Part shown: piece after piece, positions 16,656 to 25,518 of the stretch
Layout of the letters: each line of letters starts with the position of its first letter
How positions within the stretch are numbered: the stretch's first letter is position 1
Assembly (NCBI RefSeq): GCF_014467015.1
Contig: NZ_CP058559.1
Location: 1,426,001 to 1,490,000, forward strand
Direction of reading: 5' to 3'
From: Alkalicella caledoniensis
GTDB lineage: Bacteria; Bacillota; Proteinivoracia; Proteinivoracales; Proteinivoracaceae
Length of the DNA stretch: 64,000 nucleotides
Made by a program: the position numbers and the translations under genes
The notes under the pieces: generated by a model
Database searches by the model: none
What the model was told of the DNA's origin: nothing
Seen by the model: only the letters and a program-made list of their open reading frames with translations

Positions 16656-17288
16656 TTAAATTATTTGTAACCATTCACCTAGCAAGAAGTAAACTCTTCC
16701 AATAAGGAGTGATACCCTACTCATAACTGTATTACCAAAGGCTGTACCGAAGGCAATCATCATGGTCCATTTACCGATACTTGCACCGTATTTGAGCGCA
16801 CCCTTTTGCTCAGTGGAGAAGAAGAAATAAATTAAAGTGCCTATAACTCCGACCACAAACAGTAGCGAGTCAAATCCAAACTTAACCATAGTGCCCCAAA
16901 GTGGCATTCTCATTGTTGCAATGATCTGGTCCATAAAAGATGCACCAATAACCCCCCTGATGGCTAAAGCACTACCAATACCGATGATAAAACCTAGGGG
17001 TATTCTACTAACCCATTTGTAGTTCTCCATAAAACGGGAATACAAAAGGATACCTAGTATTAAAGGGATGAGCATCAATAATTGTCTGGATTCACCCTCC
17101 GCTGGGTTAAATAAAGGGTTCCAGGCATTTTGTCTTATTGAATCATAACCCCAGTATAGACCTATACCGGCAGATACTCCAACAAATATATGCTCAACTG
17201 TACGATAAATTGGATTTTCTTTGTATAAAAAGCTCAGTATTGCAATTGTTCCTATGGCCGCTATCCATATACCTAAAGTTTCCATCAA
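16656..17288 (-). CDS. Conserved-looking membrane protein, six segments (cluster gene 5)
   Basis: The 210-residue protein has about six hydrophobic helices. One loop after the second helix carries YDSIRQNAWNPLF, probably extracytoplasmic. No domain is recognised. It lies 29 bases downstream of the 274-residue protein gene and 45 bases upstream of the MutL-like gene. It could be a channel or the membrane scaffold of a complex with the neighbouring proteins; that rests on context only. Confidence 0.8.
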   Translation of the reverse strand: MMETLGIWIAAIGTIAILSFLYKENPIYRTVEHIFVGVSAGIGLYWGYDSIRQNAWNPLFNPAEGESRQLLMLIPLILGILLYSRFMENYKWVSRIPLGFIIGIGSALAIRGVIGASFMDQIIATMRMPLWGTMVKFGFDSLLFVVGVIGTLIYFFFSTEQKGALKYGASIGKWTMMIAFGTAFGNTVMSRVSLLIGRVYFLLGEWLQII

Positions 17289-17317
17289 TTCACCTCCCTT
17301 TTATTTTTTCCGCTCAG

Positions 17318-18142
17318 TTATTTTTTTTTCTTAGTTGCAATATAAGCTATATTGCCTACTATGATAAAGGCTATTATAGTTAAATGGGCAACTGATTGTG
17401 CATCCATTCCACCTAAGCCTAGGCCAGGTGTATCTATTAACAACTCATACTCAGCCGCCGCTCTAAGACCGCCTAATAAAGCTCCAACGTTACCAGACTG
17501 CAGGTAAGGTGTTATACCTGATACTGAAACTGCCGTACAACCTACAAGGATAGGAACATTGTACTGAGAGCCAATTTGCTCAATATACGCCCTGTAACCT
17601 GGGTCTCCAGCAGATAAGTCAATAATTAAGTCAATATCGTTTATATCCTTAACCTCTTTCATTAATGGAATTTCGCTAAGTCTTGTTCTGTTTACATCTT
17701 CTGGGAATGTTTGATGGAAATCTCTAGCCATGGAGTTCAGTACCACTGCTCCCCCAGGCCTGTATCCTAAGTTGACGAAGTCAACCCCATACTCTTTACC
17801 CTCAACCTCAGCAGCTACGGCATTATGAACTCTGTCTGCAAAGGTTGGTCCTGCATACCATAGGCCTAAAGCCACAATTTTATGACCGTTAGTAAGTGCG
17901 TGTTTAGTAATGGCTGTTGCCTGTGGTAATAACTCAGGGGCAGAAGCTGCATCCCAGTCATATGATATAAGAATCACAGAACCTTTTGGTAAATTATCAA
18001 TAGTATCATAGAAAGTTCTGGTTCCAGCATTAATTTCTACTGGTATTCCTATTGGAAATATTAAGGGTAATGCTATAGCAAAGAATAAAACGAGATAGAT
18101 TATTTTACTATCAATGGTTTGCAATTTCTTTAACCATTTCAT
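17318..18142 (-). CDS. Membrane-anchored extracytoplasmic alpha/beta protein (cluster gene 4)
   Basis: The 274-residue protein has one N-terminal helix (about 15-33), a soluble domain of about 200 residues, and one C-terminal helix (about 248-268) ending in a lysine-rich tail. The soluble part reads as alternating strands and helices (GSVILISYDWDAASAPELLP, HKIVALGLWYAG, DLIIDLSAGDPGYRAYIEQI, VPILVGCTAVSVSGITPYL), a periplasmic-binding or Rossmann-like pattern. No catalytic motif is identified. With helices at both ends it likely presents this domain outside the membrane as sensor or binding subunit of the cluster. Confidence 0.8.
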   Translation of the reverse strand: MKWLKKLQTIDSKIIYLVLFFAIALPLIFPIGIPVEINAGTRTFYDTIDNLPKGSVILISYDWDAASAPELLPQATAITKHALTNGHKIVALGLWYAGPTFADRVHNAVAAEVEGKEYGVDFVNLGYRPGGAVVLNSMARDFHQTFPEDVNRTRLSEIPLMKEVKDINDIDLIIDLSAGDPGYRAYIEQIGSQYNVPILVGCTAVSVSGITPYLQSGNVGALLGGLRAAAEYELLIDTPGLGLGGMDAQSVAHLTIIAFIIVGNIAYIATKKKK

Positions 18143-18165
18143 CTTTTTTCACCTCCTCGTAATTT

Positions 18166-18792
18166 TTATTGTCCTCCGAAGTAGGACCTATCGATACCGA
18201 AGATTATTCTTAATGATGTCACTATAGCTCCTAGGGATGCTCCGATTATAATACCCCGCATACCCGCTGAGTTAAATACTGACATAATCCAACTAGAGTA
18301 ACCAGGGAACCCTTCCCATATCAATCTTCCCACAGGGGCATTACCAACCATAACAATAACTGCTGATACTAGAAGAACTGTCGCTTCTGGTGTCCTAACC
18401 CTAAAGGCTCTGTAAGAAGCAGAAGCAAGGTAAAATGCTAGTAATGCGAACATTGTTCCGTTAATGGGGACAAATATATTATCAAACATATATGAGTATA
18501 TAGAGTTCGTTTGGGTCCAGCCAATTCCACTAATAGCCATTACCACCATGGAGACCAGTAGTAGTACGCTGTTATACCAACCTTCAGATTTCTTTATTGC
18601 CTTTTGCAAGTGAATTCTAAATAAGTTAGCAGCACCTAGCCCGAGGGCAAAGGCAGAAATTACAATAGCCCAGGTTTCAAATTCCCCAACTATGCCTGAT
18701 ATTAAGGGAATCTTAATAAAGTAGTCTAATAAAAACAATAAACCTGCTATTAAAGTAACAATAATTGGGACTTCACGACGCACATTCTTCAC
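18166..18792 (-). CDS. Membrane protein, six segments (cluster gene 3)
   Basis: The 208-residue product has about six hydrophobic helices, with a short basic N-terminus and the conserved-looking stretch GMRGIIIGASLGAIVTSLRI near the C-terminus. No family name is recognised. Its size and topology resemble the 210-residue protein two genes downstream, so the two may be paired membrane subunits. It is spaced 22-23 bases from the genes on each side, with ribosome sites in the gaps. Confidence 0.8.
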   Translation of the reverse strand: MKNVRREVPIIVTLIAGLLFLLDYFIKIPLISGIVGEFETWAIVISAFALGLGAANLFRIHLQKAIKKSEGWYNSVLLLVSMVVMAISGIGWTQTNSIYSYMFDNIFVPINGTMFALLAFYLASASYRAFRVRTPEATVLLVSAVIVMVGNAPVGRLIWEGFPGYSSWIMSVFNSAGMRGIIIGASLGAIVTSLRIIFGIDRSYFGGQ

Positions 18793-18814
18793 CTCCTCTT
18801 AGTTTCTATTTAGT

Positions 18815-19612
18815 TTATAGTGCTGAATACTTCGAAATAAAGTCTGTAATAACAGTCCACTCAAACTGTGTTGTTATACTACCTATTGCTATCAGTATAA
18901 TAGCAAGGGCTTTACCTATATCTTGGACTGCTATACTACCTAATAGTAAAGGATCTTCTGATAAATAAGCTCCTGCAGCGAATAACTCTTCACCTATCAA
19001 GGTATAGTCACAAGCTGCAATGAAGAATGGAATCTGATGATAGTTAGCTGTTCCAGCCACTTGAATGGAACCTGCAGCAAAACCTCCCTCTGCAAAGATT
19101 AGTGATTCTGCCCAGAACGCTCCCATCATGATGTTAGTTGCAACCTTTTCCCTTGTCATAATCCCTAAGCAGCCAGCTGCATAAGCAAATTGTTCGTTGG
19201 AAAGGAACCTAATGTTGTTTGGGTTATACGCATCTGGTTTCCCTTCAGTCACATAACTTTGTTTTACAACCTCTTCAGCGATAGGAAGCATCTCAGGAAT
19301 TCTAATTGTTGTGATAAGTGTAGTGTCATACTTAGCTGTTAGTTTTGCAACATAACCTAAAACAGAAAGACCTGCTAGAGATTGAGCTGCTTGTTCTTCA
19401 CTTAAAGATGCAATACCAGGAGAAAAATGCACTGGTCGACCCATCTCTGTTGCTCTACCCACCGCTTCATCAATAGCCTCTAACCCATTAATTTTCCTAA
19501 TGAACGGCTTCTTACCCTTTTTGGCATTCTTAATGATGATGATCATAGACAATGAAAAACCAATTGTTAAGACGAAAAGAATTAGACGTGACATGATGAT
19601 AAAATCAGACAT
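18815..19612 (-). CDS. Membrane-anchored protein, probably DUF6754 family (cluster gene 2)
   Basis: The 265-residue protein has an N-terminal membrane helix (about 8-27), a basic stretch (KNAKKGKKPFIRKINGLEAI), then an alpha/beta domain with GRPVHFSPGIASLSEEQAAQ and many alanine/glycine-rich helices. A last hydrophobic segment lies near residues 228-245. I believe it matches the uncharacterised DUF6754 family, but this is from memory. As seen it is a soluble domain held at the membrane beside the multi-spanning partners encoded downstream. Confidence 0.78.
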   Translation of the reverse strand: MSDFIIMSRLILFVLTIGFSLSMIIIIKNAKKGKKPFIRKINGLEAIDEAVGRATEMGRPVHFSPGIASLSEEQAAQSLAGLSVLGYVAKLTAKYDTTLITTIRIPEMLPIAEEVVKQSYVTEGKPDAYNPNNIRFLSNEQFAYAAGCLGIMTREKVATNIMMGAFWAESLIFAEGGFAAGSIQVAGTANYHQIPFFIAACDYTLIGEELFAAGAYLSEDPLLLGSIAVQDIGKALAIILIAIGSITTQFEWTVITDFISKYSAL

Positions 19613-19638
19613 TAATAATTCACCTCCTCAAATGATTT

Positions 19639-19935
19639 TTATTTATAATCTTCAATCCTGACGATTAGCCTTTCCACTTCTCGCCTATCTTGAAGAATAT
19701 TAGCTAAATCTTCTAAGTTCTTTTCACCAAGTATCCAATCTAGTCCAGGAGCTAAGAAGTTTACAAACGCGCTGGCGATGCCAGCAACTGGTTTATGAAG
19801 TTCTAAATAAAGTACTGCAGGTACAGCCAAGCTTTTTTTGTTAATCCAAGCTGCTATTCTTTCAATGAGCTCATCGTTAGGGTTTACAATATTATTTTCT
19901 GAGGTGGTTATAGTATCATTACTTTGGTTTACCAT
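19639..19935 (-). CDS. Small hypothetical protein opening the unknown cluster
   Basis: This 98-residue protein has a disordered, Asn/Thr-rich N-terminus (1-22). A helical part follows with a moderately hydrophobic segment (LAVPAVLYLELHKPVAGIAS, about 36-55) and a charged C-terminal helix (DLANILQDRREVERLIVRIE). The ATG has GGGGGT at good distance. It is 26 bases upstream of the DUF6754-like gene, and the operon promoter should lie in the AT-rich bases above it. No function is known. Confidence 0.75.
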   Translation of the reverse strand: MVNQSNDTITTSENNIVNPNDELIERIAAWINKKSLAVPAVLYLELHKPVAGIASAFVNFLAPGLDWILGEKNLEDLANILQDRREVERLIVRIEDYK

Positions 19936-20112
19936 TTCTTTACCCCCTATTGGTTGATTAGTAGAATTATATTTTGATATTATTTTTTTTAGACCTAAAA
20001 TTATATTAAGAAAATTTAAAAGATTTCTTCTGTGGTAGAAAAGGCTTGGTTTGTGGAATTTTTAGTATATGGAGTTTGATTAGTAAGGAGCTTGTAATTT
20101 TATTATAAATGG

Positions 20113-20136
20113 ACAAAAAAAAGAGGCTTTCGCCTC
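20113..20136 (-). terminator. Terminator of the small lipoprotein gene
   Basis: GAGGC pairs with GCCTC around TTTC; read on the minus strand a run of eight T follows. It starts five bases from the stop codon. Confidence 0.8.
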
Positions 20137-20140
20137 CTTC

Positions 20141-20428
20141 TTAGTTTTTCTTCTTATTTCTTGAAAGTGAAATCCCACCGAATCCACTTATAACTGCCAT
20201 ATAGAATCCTATGTCATAGGGCCAGCCAGTATTGTATACTTCGTAAACACGGATATCTCTGTTGAAGAAACCTATGACCACTGAAATGGGAGCTAACCAA
20301 CCATGCCAGATACCCCAAAAGAAACCAGCAGGCTGCTGCTGGGTATATGATCCATCTCCTGGAATACAGCCAGATAATATTAGTATTAGCATAAATGATA
20401 GCATGACAAGTATTACCTTTCTTTTCAT
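20141..20428 (-). CDS. Small lipoprotein/membrane protein, 95 residues
   Basis: The lipobox ILSGC (Cys21) ends a typical lipoprotein signal peptide. The mature part contains GFFWGIWHGWLAPISVVIGF, then IRVYEVYNTGWPYDIGFYMAVIS, with two membrane-seeking segments and a lysine tail. I have seen proteins of this pattern in many bacteria without an assigned role. It has its own ribosome site and terminator and appears monocistronic. Confidence 0.8.
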   Translation of the reverse strand: MKRKVILVMLSFMLILILSGCIPGDGSYTQQQPAGFFWGIWHGWLAPISVVIGFFNRDIRVYEVYNTGWPYDIGFYMAVISGFGGISLSRNKKKN

Positions 20429-20658
20429 TTTTAATCCCCCTTTCTATTTTGTAGTAATATAATTAACTCACTTAAATATACCTTTCAATAAATTTAATTA
20501 TGTTCCTGCTTTTAATTTTAGTCGCCTATTTCAAACTAATTAAACCTACTGAGGTACTATATTAGGCAAAGGTATTTTTCTTAAAGTTGTGTTTTATGTT
20601 TATCCCTTATCTCCTATCATACCATATTATGTTATATAAATGATAAATGGAGTGATAT

Positions 20659-21975
20659 GTGATGATAGAGGATGTGCAGTGGATAAGGATGTACAGAAGT
20701 AAAATGTGCCCTCTTTTGAGGTCAAAAATAATTAAGTGGTACAAACCTGTGAGGTTTACCCCTTGCTTTTTGCAAAAGAGTGTCAAACCCCTTTCCTTAA
20801 GGTTTAAAAAAATACCAGTAGTAGTTCAAACGGAAAGTGTTAAAGATATGGGCTGCTCCATGGCAACCATAGCTAAGTCTTCGGGATGTAAGCTTAGAAA
20901 AGACTTAGCCCTAATTAATTCTTTTTCCACTACAGTAAGTGCAAAGACACTTGAAAAATTAGTGGCAGATAATAGGGTTAAAAAAGTATGGTATGACAGT
21001 GAAGTTAGAGCAATATTAGATACAGCAATCCCTACAGTTGGTTCTTCCCCTCTTTGGGATAAGGATATTACGGGAGATGGTGTGGTAGTGGCAGTTTTAG
21101 ATACAGGGGTATATGACCATCCTGACCTAAAGGGTAGAATAATAGGTTTTGTGGACTTTATCCAGGGTAAAAATACTACCTATGACGATAATGGTCACGG
21201 TACTCACGTTGCTGGAGCCATAGCTTCCGATGGAAGTAGCTCTGATGGTAAATATCGAGGACCAGCACCTAAATCAAGGATTGTTGGTGTAAAGGTGCTG
21301 AACAAAGTTGGTTCAGGCTCTCTATCAGGGGTTATTGAAGGGGTTCAGTGGTGTATTGAAAACCAACACAGGTTTGAAATACGTATCATAAATTTGTCTT
21401 TAGGTACTGAGAGTTATTCCTCTTATAAGGACGACCCACTATGTGCTGCTGTGGAAAAAGCCTGGGATGCAGGTCTTATAGTCTGTGCAGCTGCAGGAAA
21501 CTCAGGTCCAAACCCAAGAACTATCAATGCTCCAGGTATCCACCCTAAAATAATTACAGTCGGTGCTATAGATGATAACAAAACCACTACACCCACTGAC
21601 GATAGTGTAGCCAATTTTTCAAGCCGTGGTCCTACACCAGATGGATACGTAAAACCAGATGTGATGGCACCTGGGGTAGATATTATTTCTTTAGTTTCTC
21701 CCCGGTCCCTCATGGATAAGCAAAATAAGAATGGTAGAATTGAAAACTGGTATGTTTCTATGTCAGGAACTTCCATGGCATGCCCTATCTGTGCTGGGGT
21801 TATAGCTCAAATATTGCAATCTAACCCTAGGCTAACACCAAATAAAGTGAAATCCTTATTATTGTACTCATGCAATCCATTAGATGGTGTGGGAGAAAAC
21901 GAGCAAGGGACGGGGGTAATCAGTGTGACCAATGTATTAGCCATGGATCGACCAGACAAAAAAGTGAAGGCTTAA
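20659..21975 (+). CDS. aprX: Subtilisin-like serine protease, AprX type
   Basis: The 438-residue S8 peptidase has a complete catalytic set: Asp148 (VAVLDTGVYDHPDL), His180 (NGHGTHVAGAI), oxyanion Asn281 (AAAGNSGPNP) and Ser372 (SMSGTSMACP). About 120 residues precede the catalytic domain and look like an inhibitor-type propeptide. No signal peptide is present, and the length equals Bacillus AprX, so a cytoplasmic or non-classically exported protease is likely. The start is GTG 20659 or the next codon ATG. Its last codons form the left arm of the terminator shared with rsgA. Confidence 0.93.
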   Translation: MMIEDVQWIRMYRSKMCPLLRSKIIKWYKPVRFTPCFLQKSVKPLSLRFKKIPVVVQTESVKDMGCSMATIAKSSGCKLRKDLALINSFSTTVSAKTLEKLVADNRVKKVWYDSEVRAILDTAIPTVGSSPLWDKDITGDGVVVAVLDTGVYDHPDLKGRIIGFVDFIQGKNTTYDDNGHGTHVAGAIASDGSSSDGKYRGPAPKSRIVGVKVLNKVGSGSLSGVIEGVQWCIENQHRFEIRIINLSLGTESYSSYKDDPLCAAVEKAWDAGLIVCAAAGNSGPNPRTINAPGIHPKIITVGAIDDNKTTTPTDDSVANFSSRGPTPDGYVKPDVMAPGVDIISLVSPRSLMDKQNKNGRIENWYVSMSGTSMACPICAGVIAQILQSNPRLTPNKVKSLLLYSCNPLDGVGENEQGTGVISVTNVLAMDRPDKKVKA

Positions 21976-21989
21976 CCCTTCACTTTTTT
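21959..21989. terminator. Bidirectional terminator between aprX and rsgA
   Basis: AAAAAAGTGAAGG pairs perfectly with CCTTCACTTTTTT around CTTAAC. The left arm is inside the aprX coding end, and the right arm ends one base from the rsgA stop. A and T runs on both sides let it serve both convergent genes. Confidence 0.9.
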
Positions 21990-23081
21990 CTAGTATTGGT
22001 ACTCTATTTTACCTGTTTTGCCCCGCTTAAAGTCTTTATAATGAACCTTTTGTTTTTTTACTTTGGCGTTAGCTATTTTTTTCTGTAATCTTATTTGCTT
22101 GCTCTTATATACCCGTTCTTCTTTTTTAAGCTTAATATAGCTCTCCCACCGTTCTACTGTAAGGCTTCCAGACTCAAGTGCCTCTCTCACGGCACAGTCT
22201 GGTTCATCTTCATGGGTACAGTTATTAAACTTACATGTCCTAGCAATTTCAGCAACATCGCTAAAGGTTTTATTTAAGCCCTGGAAATTAAATAAGGCTA
22301 GTTCTCTCATGCCTGGTGTATCTATATAAAGTGCTCCATTTTCCAGTGTAAACATTTGCCTATGTGTAGTGGTATGTCGGCCCTTTTGGTCAGCCTCCCT
22401 GACATCTGCTGTTTCCATTATCTCTTCACCCATTAATACATTTAGAAGTGTTGATTTACCCACACCAGAGCTCCCCATAACCATATAAGTTTTTGTAGGT
22501 TCTAGCAGGGGCATAAGTTTATCTATACCCTTTTTTGTTATAGATGAGATTGCCATGATATCAACCCCTGGAAAAGCACTTTCCACCTCTCCTATTTTAT
22601 CTATTACTTCTTCCTCTTCTAGCAAGTCTGCCTTTGTTAGCACAATCATAGGAATAGAGCCGGAATCCCACACCATAGCCACATATCTTTCTAGCCTAGC
22701 TATACTATAGTCACCAAGTAATGATTGAACCAAAATACATTTATCCACATTTGAACCTATTACTTGTGACTCCACTTCTCCATTTATTCCTTGCCTTTGT
22801 AGACAGCTTTGTCTTGGAAGCACTCCTTTAATAATCCAAGGTCCGTTAGGGTTGTTTTCCACTGCCACCCAGTCTCCTACTGCTGGATTTTTAGCCGCAT
22901 ATAGTGACTCATAGATCATTTTCCCAGACATCTTCGCCTGTTTTTCTCCTTCTGTTGTAAAGATATCATATCGTTCTGAGTAAACTGCACTCACTCGTGC
23001 TGGTACTAATTTTTCCCTTTGATTTAGGTTTAGGAAATTATCTTCCCATTTTTCATTCCATCCGTAGTTAGTTAAATTCAA
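21990..23081 (-). CDS. rsgA: Ribosome small-subunit biogenesis GTPase RsgA
   Basis: This is a circularly permuted GTPase acting late in 30S assembly. An OB-fold part (about 25-105) precedes the G domain, whose motifs appear in permuted order: G4 LTKADL, then G1 GSSGVGKSTLLN (about 203-214), then G3 DTPGMREL. The C-terminal zinc site is C-x4-C-x-H-x5-C in CKFNNCTHEDEPDC. The 363 residues are slightly long because of a basic lysine-rich tail. The start is TTG after GGAGG. It is monocistronic. Confidence 0.97.
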   Translation of the reverse strand: MNLTNYGWNEKWEDNFLNLNQREKLVPARVSAVYSERYDIFTTEGEKQAKMSGKMIYESLYAAKNPAVGDWVAVENNPNGPWIIKGVLPRQSCLQRQGINGEVESQVIGSNVDKCILVQSLLGDYSIARLERYVAMVWDSGSIPMIVLTKADLLEEEEVIDKIGEVESAFPGVDIMAISSITKKGIDKLMPLLEPTKTYMVMGSSGVGKSTLLNVLMGEEIMETADVREADQKGRHTTTHRQMFTLENGALYIDTPGMRELALFNFQGLNKTFSDVAEIARTCKFNNCTHEDEPDCAVREALESGSLTVERWESYIKLKKEERVYKSKQIRLQKKIANAKVKKQKVHYKDFKRGKTGKIEYQY

Positions 23082-23589
23082 TTTGTAATTCCTCCATTTT
23101 GGTTGTAGTTTTTAGTAAAACCTCTAACACCTTTTAGACTGATAGAAAACCTCTAAACTGCAAACTTACACTGAGCCCCTTTTTATAAGAGAACCAACTG
23201 AAAGGCTGTTTGTAAGTTAAAAAAAGGCATAAAAAAGCTGCAGAGAAATAACCTCCTGCAGTTTTTGGGTACAAAAAAAACACGATAACCAAACCGTGCC
23301 TCCATTTATACTTATTAGGCTTTAGGGTTATTACTAGATCTTCGGTCAATGGCATAACTTAATAAAGTAAGTAAATTTAGCTTACTTACTAGTAAATATT
23401 ACATTGACCCACTATTTAATTGGTTGGGTTCACCTCAGCAATAGACTTTTTCATAATAAAATACAACCCCTTTCCTAAGTTTCTATATTTTTACTATTTC
23501 ATTATATCCTCCTATGATAGTATAGTCAATTCTGAACATATTAAATCTTTATTAATAAAACAAGCTATGCCTAGGCATAGCTTGTTTTA
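23082..23589. other. 508-base intergenic region with two hairpins, no convincing gene
   Basis: A hairpin CTGCAG/CTGCAG with A and T runs lies at 23232-23266, followed by a weaker CACG-rich one near 23280. A 73-codon open frame on the minus strand crosses both and lacks a ribosome site, so it is not called. The left end carries the rsgA promoter region. Any RNA made here would be short and end at the first hairpin. Confidence 0.5.
23232..23266. terminator. Isolated hairpin terminator in the rsgA upstream region
   Basis: AAAAAGCTGCAG and CTGCAGTTTTT pair around a short loop, flanked by A and T runs on either side. No gene ends next to it on either strand. Confidence 0.55.
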
Positions 23590-23591
23590 TT
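23554..23591 (-). terminator. Perfect 18-bp stem terminator after the phosphatase gene
   Basis: The whole stretch is one palindrome with CTATGCC-TA-GGCATAG at its centre and AATAAAAC/GTTTTATT at its ends. It overlaps the stop codon of the phosphatase gene and suits termination in both directions. Confidence 0.85.
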
Positions 23592-24201
23592 AGTCTAAAT
23601 GTGATACATCCCCTTCAAGGACCAGTTCCATTCTATCATCATTTACTTCCAAAATTGATAGGCAGTTATTCTTCTGAAAAGGAGGGGCCCAGATGTGTTC
23701 AATGGGGAGCTCCTTAATTATGGCAAACATAGCTTTGATAAGTACCGCATGGGATACAATAAGGATATTTTCACATCCTCTAGATGACTCCAATATGTCT
23801 TTCAAACCCTCTTTGGCTCTATTAAATAGTTCCTCAAAGCTCTCTCCATCTTTAACTGCCCTATACAAGTGGGGTTGGTTCCAAAAAAGAAACAGATCTT
23901 CACTGTACTGCTCATCGACTATATATTGATCCATTCCTTCCAAAACACCGAAGCCCATCTCCTTTAAATAGTCCTTAGTTATGATTTCTGTTTCATTAGT
24001 TCCCCTTGCATATATGGCTGTCTCATAAGCCCTTCCTAAGGGGCTACTAAATATTTTATCCAGTTTAATATCTTTAAAGTGTTCCCCCACTTTTTTTGCG
24101 TTCTTTATCCCTTCTTCAGTAAGTTCAGAGTTCATCCATCCCTGCAGCTTTCCCTCTTTATTCCAAAGTGTTTCTCCGTGTCTTGTGATATAAATCTTCA
24201 T
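23590..24201 (-). CDS. Histidine phosphatase (phosphoglycerate-mutase-like)
   Basis: The 203-residue protein has the RHGETLWN phosphohistidine motif with His8, LTEEGIKNA, SSPLGRAYETA, the acid/base region FGVLEGMD, and VSHAVLIKAMF with the second His. This family covers cofactor-dependent phosphoglycerate mutases and many small-molecule phosphatases. The length and lack of glycolytic context favour a phosphatase such as the CobC/PhoE type, with substrate unknown. It is monocistronic, with a strong terminator overlapping the stop. Confidence 0.9.
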   Translation of the reverse strand: MKIYITRHGETLWNKEGKLQGWMNSELTEEGIKNAKKVGEHFKDIKLDKIFSSPLGRAYETAIYARGTNETEIITKDYLKEMGFGVLEGMDQYIVDEQYSEDLFLFWNQPHLYRAVKDGESFEELFNRAKEGLKDILESSRGCENILIVSHAVLIKAMFAIIKELPIEHIWAPPFQKNNCLSILEVNDDRMELVLEGDVSHLD

Positions 24202-24342
24202 TTGCTTAATGCCCTCCTGTGAAATTTGTTATATTTGTCTATATATACTTTTCAACATTAACTAGTTAAAATCCTGCAAGAGGTCACATTAGTCTCTACC
24301 CTTTAGTGCATTTAGTGGCAGGCAGATTGTATCTTTTATCAT

Positions 24343-24867
24343 TTATAGTTTCAGCTCTAGATGTATATCTTCTGGCTCTAGTTCTTGCTTTTCTTTGATA
24401 TATTCCTCAACTATAGTACATCCCATACCTATATAGAAATTCACTGTGTTTTCAAATTCTGATGACGATACATACAGTTTCTTAGCTCCTAGTTCTTTAG
24501 CTTTTTGGCAGCAGATCTCCATTAGTTTTCTGCCTATGCCCTTCCCTCTATATTCATAGCTTACATAGAGTTTGTCAAAGTTTAGGTAAGCTTTGCTTTG
24601 ACCAAAAAACACATTATCCAAAGCTGCTATACCGCAAATTATATCCCCATCAAATGCTCCGATGATATATCCTCCTCTTTCATGGATTTGATTTAATACC
24701 CCGATATATTTCTCTACCTCTTGAGGGTGCCAGCCCTTTATGTCATAAAATCTCTCCTTTAGTACTAACTTCCCTTCAATATAAAGGTATATTTTTTCTG
24801 CTATTTCTCTACGATTTATTTCTTGTAATTTATAGTTTTCTTCTTTTGTTAATACCCTATAGTACAT
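24343..24867 (-). CDS. GNAT-family N-acetyltransferase
   Basis: This 174-residue GNAT protein has the acetyl-CoA segment LYVSYEYRGKGIGRKLMEIC (about 110-130), preceded by a strand reading IICGIAALDN and followed by AKKLYVSSSEFENTVNFY. The substrate cannot be told. It lies four bases after the neighbouring GNAT gene and must share its transcript. GGAGAG precedes the ATG. Confidence 0.88.
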   Translation of the reverse strand: MYYRVLTKEENYKLQEINRREIAEKIYLYIEGKLVLKERFYDIKGWHPQEVEKYIGVLNQIHERGGYIIGAFDGDIICGIAALDNVFFGQSKAYLNFDKLYVSYEYRGKGIGRKLMEICCQKAKELGAKKLYVSSSEFENTVNFYIGMGCTIVEEYIKEKQELEPEDIHLELKL

Positions 24868-24871
24868 TTAT

Positions 24872-25486
24872 CTACTCTCCTAAATCAACGTGCTCTTTTT
24901 CAGTATATCTGTTTAACTTCTCTTCATTGGCAATAAAGTCCTCTTTGGTAAGTCCATATAATATCTCATCTACATAATGACCATCTGTGTAGATGTTCTG
25001 TCTTCTGATGCCTTCTTGTTTACAGCCAACTTTTTTTAGCATGGTTGCCGATCCCACATTCCACTGAATAACAGATCCATTATATTTATTTAGCCTACGT
25101 TCGAAAAAAGCATATCCTAAAAGTATCCTCATAGCAGCGGTACCGTAACCTTTTCCCCTTTGTCCTACACTCATTTGCATACCTATGCTAAAGGTTCCGT
25201 TTTTTTCATCTATGGAATTTAGATTGAAACTTCCCACAAACTCACCTTCTAAGTTTTCAATAGCAAACATCAATCTTCCTGTACCAGGCTTAAATCCAAC
25301 AAAGGCACTATATGATTCCTTTACCTTTTCTTCCACAGGTGGTAGCTCCAACTCATACTGTAGCATTACCCGAGCTTTACTATCAAACTGGTTATAGTAT
25401 GACTCCTCCCAATCCTCTTCTTTTAAAGCCCTTAATCTCACTAAATCATTTTGCCAATAGTAGTTTTCATAGTTAATTTTTTTCAT
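24872..25486 (-). CDS. GNAT-family acetyltransferase, RimJ/RimL-like
   Basis: The 204-residue protein starts with the family pattern NDLVRLRALKEEDWEESYYNQ (about 14-34). It has the acetyl-CoA loop GQRGKGYGTAAMRILLGYAF and the ending VGCKQEGIRRQNIYTDGHYVDEILY, all typical of RimJ/RimL acetyltransferases of protein N-termini or small molecules. The leader is unusual: a promoter more than 300 bases upstream and two tandem terminator hairpins before the start codon. It is co-transcribed with the GNAT gene just downstream. Confidence 0.88.
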   Translation of the reverse strand: MKKINYENYYWQNDLVRLRALKEEDWEESYYNQFDSKARVMLQYELELPPVEEKVKESYSAFVGFKPGTGRLMFAIENLEGEFVGSFNLNSIDEKNGTFSIGMQMSVGQRGKGYGTAAMRILLGYAFFERRLNKYNGSVIQWNVGSATMLKKVGCKQEGIRRQNIYTDGHYVDEILYGLTKEDFIANEEKLNRYTEKEHVDLGE

Positions 25487-25518
25487 TTTAAACTCTCCCC
25501 TTTTTTATGTAAAATAAA

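Noticed and set aside
23134-23355. 73-codon frame on the minus strand in the rsgA upstream gap
   Set aside because: No ribosome site, and it is interrupted in function by terminator-type hairpins inside it.
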